Assembly (NCBI GenBank): GCA_018896765.1
Contig: JAHILZ010000029.1
Coordinates: 1-45,146, forward strand
Direction: 5' to 3'
Source: Patescibacteria group bacterium
GTDB taxonomy: Bacteria > Patescibacteriota > Minisyncoccia > JAHIHE01
Length of the DNA: 45,146 nt
In this document: in pieces, positions 32,593 through 40,654 of the stretch
Layout of the letters: every line of letters begins with the position of its first letter
Numbering within the stretch: the stretch's first letter is position 1
Program-made: the position numbers and the translations under genes
The notes under the pieces: model-generated
Databases searched by the model: none
Told to the model about the DNA's origin: nothing
What the model saw: only the letters and a program-made list of their open reading frames with translations

Positions 32593-34039
32593 ATTTTTCC
32601 ACCAACCCATCCGCCACTTTATAAATATCTCCGGCACCCATAATAAGCAGAATATCGCCTTTTTGGATTTTTTCATCAATTAATTTCCGAGCTTCAGCTA
32701 AATTCGAAGCGTAAAAAATATTAGATGCCAATTTTTTATTTCTTTTCTTAATATCTTCCGCCATTTTTCGCGAACTTACATTCTGATCTTTTTTATCTTC
32801 TCTTCCCGCCACATCAAAAATCTCCGCTAAAATCAACTCGTCCGCGCTATCAAAACTTTTTAGAAAATCCTTATAAAGCATTTTTGTCCGATTATGCTGA
32901 TGCGGCTGAAAAACCGCAAATATTCTTCTGCCGGGATAAAATTCCCGCGCCGCTTCAATTGTCGCTTTTACCGCTGTCGGATGATGCGCGTAATCGGAAA
33001 TTGCCAAAGCGCCTTTATAATTTCCTTTAATTTCAAACCTCCGCCAAATTCCGCCAAAATTTGCCAAAGATTTTTTTATTCTCTCCGCGCCAATCCCGAG
33101 ATGCAATCCCGCTGCTATCGCCCCTAAAGCATTATAAACATTAAATTTCCCGGGAAGCTTTAAAATAAATTCCCCAAAATCATTATTATTAAAATTAACC
33201 CAAAATTTTACAAAACCATTCTCTGTTTCCATCTTACGACATCGCAAGTCGTTATTCTCGCCAAAGCCAAAAGTTATTATTTTGACATTTGAACTTTGAA
33301 ATTGATTTGACATTTGAACTTTGAGCTTTGAAATTTGCTCATCGTCTCCATTACAAATCAAAACTCCGTCTTTTGACAAGTGTCCGATAAATTCCTCAAA
33401 TGCGCTTCTATAATCCTCAATGTCTTTATAATAATCCGTATGATCAAGCTCAATATTATTTAAAATAATAATTTTCGGATAATATTCCAAAAACGCCCGT
33501 TCGTATTCGCACGCCTCTATCACAAAATGCTTTCCCTTGCCAATCCGCAAATTTCCGCCTCGCCTCGATTCGCTTGAGTCGAAGCGGGCAAACTCCGGCA
33601 CTTTGCTTCCCACCACTACATTCGGATCCAATCCGCCGCCTGCTAAAACCAAGCCTATCATGGAAGTCGCGGTTGATTTCCCGTGCGTGCCGCAAATCGC
33701 AATGCCGTATTTAGCGTTAAAAAGCATAGCCAGCGCTTCAGGATAAGAAAGCATCGGTATTTTCATTTTTTCCGCTTTCACTCGTTCAGGATTATTCTTG
33801 AGAATTGCCAAAGTATAAATTACCAGCTCGGTATCGTCGGCTAAATTTTTCGCTTTCTGGACAATCGCGATTTTCGCGCCCGCTTTTTTTAATTCTTCGG
33901 TAATTTCCGATTTATTCACGTCGGAGCCTTTGACGATTTTTCCTCGCGCCAGCATTAATTTGGCGATTGCCGACAATCCAATCCCGCCAATCCCGATAAA
34001 ATGAATTTTTCTTGCTTTATTAAAATCTATTTTTTGCAT
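32591..34039 (-). CDS. murC: UDP-N-acetylmuramate-L-alanine ligase
   Basis: Adds the first amino acid to UDP-MurNAc, ATP-dependent, cytoplasmic. 482 aa from ATG at 34039 (MQKIDFNKARKIHFIGIGG); an upstream ATG adds five residues. Seen: Rossmann GIGGIGLSAIAKLML, P-loop GICGTHGKSTATS (GKST instead of the usual GKTT), EACEYERAFLEYYP, NIELDHTDYYKD, DYAHHPTAVKATI and FQPHQHNR. A repeat-derived KLKVQMSNQFQSSNVK (33281-33337) lies in the central domain between ISKL and IITFGFGENND. Follows murG in cluster order. Confidence 0.96.
   Translation of the reverse strand: MQKIDFNKARKIHFIGIGGIGLSAIAKLMLARGKIVKGSDVNKSEITEELKKAGAKIAIVQKAKNLADDTELVIYTLAILKNNPERVKAEKMKIPMLSYPEALAMLFNAKYGIAICGTHGKSTATSMIGLVLAGGGLDPNVVVGSKVPEFARFDSSESRRGGNLRIGKGKHFVIEACEYERAFLEYYPKIIILNNIELDHTDYYKDIEDYRSAFEEFIGHLSKDGVLICNGDDEQISKLKVQMSNQFQSSNVKIITFGFGENNDLRCRKMETENGFVKFWVNFNNNDFGEFILKLPGKFNVYNALGAIAAGLHLGIGAERIKKSLANFGGIWRRFEIKGNYKGALAISDYAHHPTAVKATIEAAREFYPGRRIFAVFQPHQHNRTKMLYKDFLKSFDSADELILAEIFDVAGREDKKDQNVSSRKMAEDIKKRNKKLASNIFYASNLAEARKLIDEKIQKGDILLIMGAGDIYKVADGLVEK
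33281..33337. repeat. TTTGACATTTGAA words inside murC
   Basis: TTTGACATTTGAACTTTGAA, then GATTTGACATTTGAACTTTG and AGCTTTGAAATTTG. Identical words make up the spacer at 41205-41400. Read through in frame in murC. Confidence 0.75.
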
Positions 34040-34081
34040 AGTTTCTGGTGTCATTAGCCGCTATTGTGTTAATTTGCCATG

Positions 34082-34099
34082 GTCCCGAGTACTCGGGAC
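34082..34099. repeat. 18-bp perfect palindrome GTCCCGAGTACTCGGGAC
   Basis: Self-complementary, in the murC-hsdS gap. A variant TCCCGAGCACTCGGGA occurs in the spacer at 41270-41285, so it belongs to a repeated palindrome class. Confidence 0.75.
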
Positions 34100-34138
34100 T
34101 AACGCAATCGCTTATTTTTTAAAATTCTAAACGAAAAT

Positions 34139-35090
34139 TTATTTTAAAATCATTTCTTCTATTTCTTTTTTCGCTTTTTGCAAAACTTCACTTGCCTCTT
34201 TTTGCAAAGTTTTTGCTTGAAAATAATAAAATTCTATTTTCTCCGCTATTTTCTTTTGGATTTCCAAAGGCGGAAGTAATACGGGAATTGATAAATATTC
34301 CTCCATTATTAAATTCTTAATTCCCGTTGTCTGATTTTGCGCATATTCCATATAACCAAGATTATAAATGCTTTTAAGATATACGAATAAATAGTAAGGC
34401 AGGCATTCTTGTTTATTTATCCTAAAGCATTGCAAAAAATTACTAAAAGCATAATTTTCATTATTATTTTCAAATATGGCAACTCTTCCCACTGGCTGTA
34501 TCGGACTGCCGCCGGATTTTTCTATTAAAATATCTTCCTTTTTCAATTGAACTTTTTTAAATTTATCTTTTGTTATTAATCTTTGAGCGACATTTTCAAA
34601 ATTCAAATTAAATTTATTATCAAAATTGGTATTGCGCAAAACACACTAGTGTTGCATTTAAATAAAATTAGAAATTTTAATGACTTATATTAGCCATTTT
34701 TATAGTTAAATTTATCAAATTCCAATTCAAGTCGTGAAATATATTCTTTTCAAATAATGGCTAAATTAACAGTAATTTTAAGTATTTCGCAATTTTTAAC
34801 GCAACGCTAGTGCGCAAAACATTAACCAAAACATAATTATTAGCATGGTCAGTAAATGTTGAATCTTCGCCCCACTCGCCAGCGATACTCTCCGCGATAA
34901 TATCTGATAATTTTTTTGATTTATATTTAGATTTTCTAATAGCTTTTATTATTTCTTTTGGCATTTCTAAATAGGCCTTAGAATCAATCCGCCTGCCTTC
35001 TATCTCATCAGAATAAACCGTAAAAAACATTTTATTGCTAATCTCCGGCATTTTTATTTTTAATTTTTCCAAACTCCTCATAAATTTCAT
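34139..35090 (-). pseudogene. HsdS-type specificity subunit split by a MITE
   Basis: Single-recognition-domain S subunit. The 5' part (34813-35090) reads MRSLEKLKIKMPEI... GRRIDSKAYLEMPKEII... ESIAGEWGED... NYVLVNVLR. The 3' part (34139-34643) reads NTNFDNKFNLNFENVAQRL... VQLKKEDILIEKSGGSP... LPPLEIQKKIAEKIEFYYF. A 169-bp element with a 9-bp duplication lies exactly between. Removing it with one duplicate joins VNVLR to NTNFDNK in frame, giving about 260 aa. As it stands, the first part runs into the element and stops at 34761. Located 13 kb from hsdM, next to DUF3800 and an hsdM tail, so it belongs to a different R-M locus. Confidence 0.85.
34644..34812. mobile_element. 169-bp MITE-like element with 9-bp target duplication
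   Basis: Terminal inverted repeats CACTAGTGTTGCATTTAAA (left) and, read inward from the right end, CACTAGCGTTGCGTTAAAA. An internal TTAGCCATT / AATGGCTAA pair is present. Flanked by direct repeats CGCAAAACA at 34635-34643 and 34813-34821. No transposase frame. Inserted in an hsdS; the uninterrupted codons on both sides fit together. Confidence 0.9.
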
Positions 35091-35133
35091 TTAAACCATT
35101 TTAAACCCCAAAAATTTATCCCCAAACCCGCCA

Positions 35134-35161
35134 TTGACAGAAAATCCAAATCTGCTATACT
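35134..35161 (+). promoter_or_regulatory. Promoter of the structured small RNA
   Basis: TTGACA - 16 nt - TATACT, the same hexamers and spacing as the promoter at 42593-42620. Expected transcript start near 35168. Confidence 0.82.
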
Positions 35162-35167
35162 AATAAT

Positions 35168-35270
35168 AGAAACAAGGCGCCGGGGACAAATCTCCGTGCG
35201 AGAAAGTTCCGAAGATATTCGGAACTACCCGGTATCCTGACCACCCACAAGCTGGGTGGTTATTTTGTTG
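35168..35270 (+). ncRNA. Candidate structured small RNA (three hairpins)
   Basis: About 100 nt with no reading frame, between a consensus-like promoter and a terminator. Folding by eye gives: (1) CGCCGGGGA-CAAA-TCTCCGtGCG with one bulge, about 35178-35200; (2) AGTTCCGAA-GATA-TTCGGAACT, 35205-35226; (3) terminator ACCACCCA-CAAGC-TGGGTGGT, 35240-35260, then TATTTTG. The bases CCGGG of the first arm can also pair with CCCGG after hairpin 2, suggesting a pseudoknot or switch. Far more G+C-rich than its surroundings. No known RNA family was recognised. Its 3' part overlaps the DUF3800 gene end on the other strand. Confidence 0.68.
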
Positions 35271-35782
35271 TTAGCTAATTCATAAAGCTCTTTCGCTTTT
35301 TGATTTTTCTTGTCATCCCAATAAGTTCTGATCAAGCCAGCATAAGCGTCTGCCAACCTTAAACAAGGGAAAGATTCGTCATTGCCAGTCCTTATTTTCT
35401 TAACCGAAATCCCGCGATCCCGCAAAACTTTCTTCAATCGCAACGCATACCATTTTGGCTTTTTGCCGTCTAAAATTATTTTCTTAACTTTTTTCTCTAT
35501 TAACAAATGCTCAATTGTTCTTTCAAAACTATTTTCACTAAAAGGATTTCTGATTATTGCCGCTTCAACAGTAAAATTTTCTTTGATCAGCATTTTAATA
35601 AAATTAAACCTGATCTTCCAAATATGCCGCGGCCAGTGAAAGCTCGTTATTCTCAACACTTTTTCCGCTTTCAATATCGCCTTTTCAACATTCTCTATGT
35701 CTTCAACCATAACATAAACCAAAGCCACTGATGATTTGCCCGTTTTTTTATGAATCCCCGATTCATCAACAAAAATCAACAT
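35225..35782 (-). CDS. DUF3800 domain protein
   Basis: DUF3800 proteins are RNase-H-like, widespread in mobile and defence regions, with no firmly known role. 185 aa. Seen: the hallmark VDESG at residues 5-9, SVALVYVMVED strand, KIILDGKKPKW, and the C-terminal CLRLADAYAGLIRTYWDD. The last nine or so codons overlap the terminator and 3' end of the antisense small RNA. It lies between a 34-codon hsdM tail and an hsdS, a methyltransferase-DUF3800-specificity order. Start ATG is 3 nt after the upstream mini-gene stop. Confidence 0.85.
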   Translation of the reverse strand: MLIFVDESGIHKKTGKSSVALVYVMVEDIENVEKAILKAEKVLRITSFHWPRHIWKIRFNFIKMLIKENFTVEAAIIRNPFSENSFERTIEHLLIEKKVKKIILDGKKPKWYALRLKKVLRDRGISVKKIRTGNDESFPCLRLADAYAGLIRTYWDDKKNQKAKELYELANNKITTQLVGGQDTG

Positions 35783-35785
35783 GAT

Positions 35786-35890
35786 TTATTTTTCTTTAAA
35801 CTTTTTAAATTCTTTAAAAATCTCATCCAAATCATTTTTCGCGTCTTTCCTGCCGGTCGCGTCATAGCCGATATATTTGGCGATGGCCAC
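35786..35890 (-). CDS. 34-codon HsdM C-terminal tail with its own start signals
   Basis: GTG start, product (M)AIAKYIGYDATGRKDAKNDL then DEIFKEFKKFKEK. This matches the last residues of N6-adenine methyltransferases of type I/BcgI-like systems (IGYDxxGRKDPKNDL...EF). The rest of hsdM is absent. It is not simple debris: TTGATT-17-TATAAT lies just upstream and AGGAAGG stands 6 nt before the GTG. It could now serve as a leader peptide for DUF3800. Alternatively it is a true remnant with a fortuitous promoter. Confidence 0.55.
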   Translation of the reverse strand: MAIAKYIGYDATGRKDAKNDLDEIFKEFKKFKEK

Positions 35891-35906
35891 AGCATTCCTT
35901 CCTTAA

Positions 35907-35935
35907 ATTATACCTCAAAGCCGGCTTTTAATCAA
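35907..35935 (-). promoter_or_regulatory. Promoter of the DUF3800 operon
   Basis: Minus strand TTGATT - 17 nt - TATAAT, beginning 2 nt after the murG terminator. Confidence 0.75.
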
Positions 35936-35937
35936 AA

Positions 35938-35974
35938 CAAAAAAAGCGCGTTAAATTCCGCTCTTTTTTTTCTA
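35938..35974 (-). terminator. Intrinsic terminator after murG
   Basis: Minus strand: A-run, AGCG - about 10 nt - CGCT, T7. It ends where the next promoter starts, separating the murG transcript from the R-M remnant. Confidence 0.75.
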
Positions 35975-35980
35975 AAAATT

Positions 35981-37087
35981 CTATTTTCCCAGCTTGATAA
36001 CTTCATCCGCGATCAATTGCGCGGCATTCGGCGACATTAATTGCCTTGCGGCGCGGATCATCTGTGTTTGCTTTGATTTATTGTTTAATATTCCAAAAAT
36101 AGCGTCGTAAAGCATATTGGGCGTCAAATTAGTTTCATCAAGCAATAATGCCGCGCCCTTGCTGCTATAATAATAAGCATTTTTTAACTGATGCCCACTG
36201 GCAGAATTAAGAAGCGGAACTAAAATCGCCGGCTTATTCAAATTAATTATCTCCGCGATATTATTCGCTCCGGCCCTGCTAATAACCAGATCGCTTACGG
36301 CATAAGCATCATTGAGATTATTCAATAAAAAAGGATAAAGATGGTAATTCTCAATATTCGCCAGGCCAAAATCGATAATCGTTTGTTTTACGTCTTTATA
36401 ATTGCCAACCCCGCACTGATGTATGACTTGAACCTTCGTAACAATCTTAACAATCGCCTCCAGCACTATATTATTAATTTTTTGCGATCCCTGGCTTCCG
36501 CCTAATATTAAAATCACAGGCAAGTCTCTTTTTAAGCCGAACTCCTCTATCGCCCGATCCTTATTCCCTTGAAAAATTTCCCGACGAACCGGATTGCCTG
36601 TAAAAATTATTTTCTTCTTGGCAAAATAATTTCCCGCGTCAGTAAAAGAAACCGCAACTTTATTCGCCATCTTTCCTTCTATGGTATTCGCCAGTCCCGC
36701 CACTGAATCAGATTCATGAATAATTATTGGAATATGAAAAACCCACGCCGCCAGCGCGACCGGAAAAGACGCATACCCGCCTTTTGAAAATACCACATCG
36801 GGCATAAACGAATAAACATAAAAAAAAGATTGAATTATGCCAATCGGTAAATTTACTAAATCAGCAAAATTATCAGCTGACCAGTATCTGCGTAATTTAT
36901 ACGTCTTGATGGTTTTAATCGGAATGCCAAAATTAGCCACAACCTCATTAAACGGGCTCTCGCTGCCTATAAATAGAAAATTTGGTATTCCGCCAGACGC
37001 ATTTAATATTTCTTTTACTTTCTCGGCTACTGCGATAATGGGCATAATATGCCCTCCTGTTCCGCCGCCGGTAAATAATACTCTCAT
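35981..37087 (-). CDS. murG: UDP-GlcNAc:lipid I N-acetylglucosamine transferase
   Basis: Makes lipid II at the inner face of the membrane. GT28, 368 aa. Seen: N-terminal FTGGGTGGHIMPIIAVAE, VVFSKGGYASFPVALAAW, IIHESDSVAGLAN, FTGNPVRREI, ILILGGSQGSQKINNIV, DLVISRAGANNIAEI and NKPAILVPLLNSASGHQLKNA. Located between ftsW (upstream) and murC (downstream), as in the canonical order, though small genes and an R-M remnant intervene. Confidence 0.97.
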   Translation of the reverse strand: MRVLFTGGGTGGHIMPIIAVAEKVKEILNASGGIPNFLFIGSESPFNEVVANFGIPIKTIKTYKLRRYWSADNFADLVNLPIGIIQSFFYVYSFMPDVVFSKGGYASFPVALAAWVFHIPIIIHESDSVAGLANTIEGKMANKVAVSFTDAGNYFAKKKIIFTGNPVRREIFQGNKDRAIEEFGLKRDLPVILILGGSQGSQKINNIVLEAIVKIVTKVQVIHQCGVGNYKDVKQTIIDFGLANIENYHLYPFLLNNLNDAYAVSDLVISRAGANNIAEIINLNKPAILVPLLNSASGHQLKNAYYYSSKGAALLLDETNLTPNMLYDAIFGILNNKSKQTQMIRAARQLMSPNAAQLIADEVIKLGK

Positions 37088-37125
37088 GGTAATAAAATAA
37101 TTGATAACCCCATTGAACTGCCAAT

Positions 37126-37162
37126 AAGCAGAAAGCTTATTTCTAAAACTTTCTGCTTTTTT
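37126..37162. terminator. Strong hairpin between the YtxH-like gene and murG
   Basis: AAGCAGAAAG - 13 nt - CTTTCTGCTT perfect 10-bp stem. On the plus strand it is followed by TTTTGG. On the minus strand the following bases are TATTGG, so termination of the minus-strand gene is less certain. Confidence 0.6.
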
Positions 37163-37179
37163 GGAATTTGCCGGCTATT

Positions 37180-37536
37180 TTACTTTTTTTTACCCGCGCT
37201 GATTTTTTTAGCCGCGCTGGAAATATTTTTCCAATGCGATTTCAATTCATCCGCGAAAGAAGATAATTCAGTCGCGCTAACATCTTTTAAAACTTCGTAT
37301 TTTGGCTTAACTTCGTCAACTATTTGATTATATTTTTCCTGCGTCAATCCTTGAGCTTTTTTGACTTTTTCAGCTGTTTCTTTTTGCATTTCGTTCATCC
37401 AGCTTTTAATTTTTATTGCGGCTTTTTTCCTGTCTTTAGGCGATGTTAAAAGATAAGCGGCTAAAGCCGCGCCGGCTGCCAGCCCGGCTCCAACTAAAAC
37501 TTTCTTCGCCGTACTGTTGTTTTTTTTCTTTGCCAT
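37180..37536 (-). CDS. YtxH-like small membrane-associated protein
   Basis: 118 aa, no assigned function. Seen: lysine-rich start MAKKKNNSTAKK, one short hydrophobic glycine/alanine segment (VLVGAGLAAGAALAAYLLTS), then PKDRKKAAIKIKSWM and a long charged helix (EKVKKAQGLTQEKYNQIVDE). This is the YtxH-type layout: a single membrane anchor plus cytoplasmic coiled coil. It lies between ftsW and murG, so an envelope role is plausible but only by context. Confidence 0.6.
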   Translation of the reverse strand: MAKKKNNSTAKKVLVGAGLAAGAALAAYLLTSPKDRKKAAIKIKSWMNEMQKETAEKVKKAQGLTQEKYNQIVDEVKPKYEVLKDVSATELSSFADELKSHWKNISSAAKKISAGKKK

Positions 37537-37602
37537 ATTTTTTACTTGCCCTGTTAAATAAAATTATTTAAGATTTTATTTAATTAGGATTAGTTTAATT
37601 AA

Positions 37603-37845
37603 TTATTTTTTTAAAAACTTACTAATGCCTTTAATGATTTTTTTTATTATTTTTCCGCTCGCAAGCGTCAAACTATTCTCAAGCATTGTTAATTTTTCTT
37701 CCAAACTGCCTTCGAGAGCCTTCACCCGTTTTATAATAATAACCGCGTCCTGCAAAAAAATTATCGCATAATAAAAAATCATACTTAACTCAACCGCCAA
37801 GATAAGCAGTAAAACCGCAATAAATAATAAAAGAAAATCTTGCAT
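37603..37845 (-). CDS. Small single-pass membrane protein
   Basis: 80 aa, unrecognised. N-terminal membrane helix at about residues 4-32 (FLLLFIAVLLLILAVELSMI), then an amphipathic helix with EEKLTMLENSLTLASGK and a basic end KKIIKGISKFLKK. The layout recalls DUF948-type proteins. Paired with the YtxH-like gene downstream on the same strand; both sit in the ftsW-murG gap. A GC-rich structured leader lies just upstream (37859-37940). Confidence 0.5.
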   Translation of the reverse strand: MQDFLLLFIAVLLLILAVELSMIFYYAIIFLQDAVIIIKRVKALEGSLEEKLTMLENSLTLASGKIIKKIIKGISKFLKK

Positions 37846-37858
37846 ACTGCGTTAAAAT

Positions 37859-37940
37859 TAACCGATCGTCGAAGCCATCCTCGGCCAGACGCCGAGACTA
37901 GGCGATCAAAACCGCAAATCCTTCGAACGGCGCGATAACA
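37859..37940. other. GC-rich nested inverted repeats upstream of a small membrane protein gene
   Basis: Nested pairs: CTCGGC-CAGAC-GCCGAG in the centre, GATCGTC / GGCGATC around it, and CGTCGAAG / CTTCGAACG further out. Markedly richer in G+C than the flanks. It lies 14 nt upstream of the start at 37845 on the minus strand, so it may be a structured 5' leader, a terminator of ftsW, or a small RNA. No frame. Confidence 0.45.
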
Positions 37941-38019
37941 ATTAGATAAGCACTTTCTAATTATACCACATTTAAAAAATAATAAAAGGCCTAAACTATC
38001 AATCCCCTATTTTCCACAT

Positions 38020-39126
38020 TTAATAAGACTTTCTTGGAACATGCCTTGAAACATTTAATATTACCCCAACCCCAAACAACGCGGATGCTAACGCAGACCC
38101 GCCATAGCTGATAAAAGGTATGGGAACTCCCGTCAATGGCATAAATTGCGTAATCGCGGCAATATTCATAAAAAATTGAAAAACGAGCATAATGGTAATT
38201 CCTGAAACCAATAATTTTCCAAAATTATCCGGCGCGTTCTTGGCTATGGTAAAACACCGCCAGATAAATATTAAAAACAAAGTGATCAATGCCGCAATGC
38301 CCGCGAAACCCAGTTCTTCCCCGATGATAGCAAAAATAGAATCGCCGAAAGGCTCAGGCAAATAATTATATTTTTGCCGGCTCATGCCCAGTCCCAAGCC
38401 GAATAATCCGCCTGAGCCTATTGCAATTACCGCTTGATTGACCTGATACCCCGTATCTAGCAAATCAGCTTTCGGGTTTAAGAAAGTTATAAAACGCTCC
38501 AGTCGATAAGCGCTTATTTTAATAAAAACCGCCAGCGCGGAAATTCCAAGAACTATTAGCGCAAAAACATGAATCAGTCGGGCTCCGGAAATATAATAAA
38601 GCGACAAGGCCGATAATGCAACAATGCCAAGCATTCCTAAATTTGGCTGAGCGATAATAAGAACGCTCAAGATTGCCATAATAACCAAAAACGGGAAAAG
38701 CGTAGATTTTACATTATTTATCTTGCTTCCTTTTTTATCAAGCCATGCCGCCAGATAAATAATAAAAAACATCTTAACGAACTCAGACGGCTGAAAGGTG
38801 TATGACCCAAGAGCAATCCATCTCGTTGCTCCGCCATGTTCTAAAACTGAAGATGTGACAAGAATGGCAACTAAGCCGGCAATGCCTAAAGCAAAAAGAG
38901 GCAAAGATAATTTCACCCACCGACGATAATAAATTTTTGAAGCGAGCAGAAACAAAATTAATCCCGGAAGAATTCCATAAATAATCTGATGCTTGGCATA
39001 ATAATAACGATCGCCAAATTCCAAACCTTTAATAATGCTGGCGCTGGCAACCATTACCAAGCCAAAAACCAGCAAAAGAAAAACTACTCCGAGCAAAACA
39101 TAATCCGGCTTATAAGACTTTGCCAT
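38020..39126 (-). CDS. ftsW: SEDS peptidoglycan glycosyltransferase FtsW/RodA
   Basis: Polytopic lipid II polymerase of the SEDS family; the position between murD and murG favours the divisome protein FtsW over RodA. 368 aa, about ten membrane helices. Seen: DYVLLGVVFLLLVFGLVMV, GATRWIALGSYTFQPSEFVK, AQPNLGMLGIV, RLERFITFLNPKADLLDTGY, GSGGLFGLGLGMSRQKYNYL, PEPFGDSIFAIIGEELGF and PLTGVPIPFISYGGSAL. All match conserved SEDS blocks, including the catalytic-loop Asp region. Confidence 0.96.
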   Translation of the reverse strand: MAKSYKPDYVLLGVVFLLLVFGLVMVASASIIKGLEFGDRYYYAKHQIIYGILPGLILFLLASKIYYRRWVKLSLPLFALGIAGLVAILVTSSVLEHGGATRWIALGSYTFQPSEFVKMFFIIYLAAWLDKKGSKINNVKSTLFPFLVIMAILSVLIIAQPNLGMLGIVALSALSLYYISGARLIHVFALIVLGISALAVFIKISAYRLERFITFLNPKADLLDTGYQVNQAVIAIGSGGLFGLGLGMSRQKYNYLPEPFGDSIFAIIGEELGFAGIAALITLFLIFIWRCFTIAKNAPDNFGKLLVSGITIMLVFQFFMNIAAITQFMPLTGVPIPFISYGGSALASALFGVGVILNVSRHVPRKSY

Positions 39127-39202
39127 AAATTAGGCCTGCTGGCGCTAATTTCGCGGAATCTCGCGGAATTAACGCAGAAGGATCGCGGAATATTGAAATT
39201 CC

Positions 39203-40630
39203 TTAACGATAAATTATGAGTTTTAATTTTTCATAAACCTCCCGCGCGATCAATTCGGCGTCGGCGGTAAGATGATGCTCGCAAGACACAAAAGACGCCA
39301 AAGACTCAATCCGAGCCGCTTCGTTTTCCGGCTTTATCATCCTGCCTTTTGCCGCGGCAAGAATAATAAATTCATTTGGCGTTTTCAGATCCATCGGAGA
39401 ATAGCCGGGGCGCAAAAAATCCAATTTGCCATTTTTAAGGCGATAAACGCCGCTCCTCGCCTCTTCGCTTGGCGCGCAAATTTTTCTTTCTTTGTTCCTC
39501 AGCACTAATTGCGAACCGAAAATAGCCAAAGTATTTTTATCGAACAGCTCTTTCGCCGAAGAGCTAATTTCATATTCTATTTCCAAAAAATCAAGAAAAT
39601 GCAAAGCAAGCAAAGGAAGCGCCGAATTTTTAATTTCCAATTTTGTATAAAAAGGAATGGAAGCGACAAATCGCGGATTAATTTCGATCAAATACACATC
39701 ATCGTTCTTTTCGCTTATGATAAAATCAAGGCCAAAAATGCCTTTGTATCCTTTGTCTTTAAGATACTGCCCTATTTTTTGGCCAATTTCATTAATTTCA
39801 CCGAAAGCTTTAGTTGAAAGAGAAAGCGCCCCCCAATCATTTCCGCAAGTCGTACTGCGATTATTTGTTGCCAGCTCTTCGCCTGTAATCTGATAACACG
39901 GCTTGCCGACATAAACATCCTCGCGAGCAACGCAAGCATTAACCGTTGCCGGAACGCCATGAATAAATTTCGATACTTTTACCGGAAAAGTTCTCTTGCT
40001 GGATGATTCATGAAAAAAAGCATCCCTAAGTTTAATATAGTCATCTTGGCTTCTAATGAAAAAAGTGGAGCTTCCGGCATAGCCGCTATTAAGCTGGACG
40101 ACAAAATAATCGTAATATTTTTTCAATTCCCAATAACTAAGCCGCCCGAAATCTATCGTTTCCGCGTCGGGAATTCTTACGCGCAAACTTTTGGCGATAA
40201 ATATAAAATTAAATTTATCCTCTGCCGCCTTTGATAGAATTGTCGAATTATTTAAAATTTTCCAATTATTTTCCAAAGCGATTTTTTCGGCCGCGAGCGA
40301 CGGCTTGAATACAACCACCGCCGCTTGCGTTCCCGTCGGCGTATTTTCCTTTATATATTTTTTAACCGCCTCATGGCCCAGCAATATCGCGGAACTTCTA
40401 AAAATCACATTCTTCCTGCCAAGCTCCTTTTCCAAGCAAAAAATTTTCGCGCCCGCTTTTTCCAAATAATCCACCTCATCATCATAATCAATGCAAATAA
40501 TATGATAATTGGGAATAATATTCTCCAAACCTATGCCTCTGTCAACAACATTGGAAACATAAAAAATCGGAGTTTTTAAATCCTCAAAAATCATATTGAT
40601 ATCATCTAAATTATTTACCGAATACGCCAT
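39203..40630 (-). CDS. ATP-grasp domain protein
   Basis: 475 aa enzyme of unknown substrate. Seen: an N-terminal Rossmann-like pre-grasp region (TPIFYVSNVVDRGIG... DYDDEVDYLEKAGAKIFCL), the central ATP-grasp fold with YFVVQLNSGYAGSSTFFIRS, FIHGVPATVNACVAREDVYV, and the metal-binding signature FGLDFIISEKNDDVYLIEIN-PRF. A C-terminal domain ends EHHLTADAELIAREVYEKL. ATP-grasp ligases join carboxylates to amines. An amino-group carrier-like protein is encoded 2.4 kb away (43032), but direct pairing is speculative. Promoter at 40655-40683. Downstream gap holds TCGCGGAAT words. Confidence 0.8.
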   Translation of the reverse strand: MAYSVNNLDDINMIFEDLKTPIFYVSNVVDRGIGLENIIPNYHIICIDYDDEVDYLEKAGAKIFCLEKELGRKNVIFRSSAILLGHEAVKKYIKENTPTGTQAAVVVFKPSLAAEKIALENNWKILNNSTILSKAAEDKFNFIFIAKSLRVRIPDAETIDFGRLSYWELKKYYDYFVVQLNSGYAGSSTFFIRSQDDYIKLRDAFFHESSSKRTFPVKVSKFIHGVPATVNACVAREDVYVGKPCYQITGEELATNNRSTTCGNDWGALSLSTKAFGEINEIGQKIGQYLKDKGYKGIFGLDFIISEKNDDVYLIEINPRFVASIPFYTKLEIKNSALPLLALHFLDFLEIEYEISSSAKELFDKNTLAIFGSQLVLRNKERKICAPSEEARSGVYRLKNGKLDFLRPGYSPMDLKTPNEFIILAAAKGRMIKPENEAARIESLASFVSCEHHLTADAELIAREVYEKLKLIIYR

Positions 40631-40654
40631 ATATTAAATTCAAAAGATGCGTAT

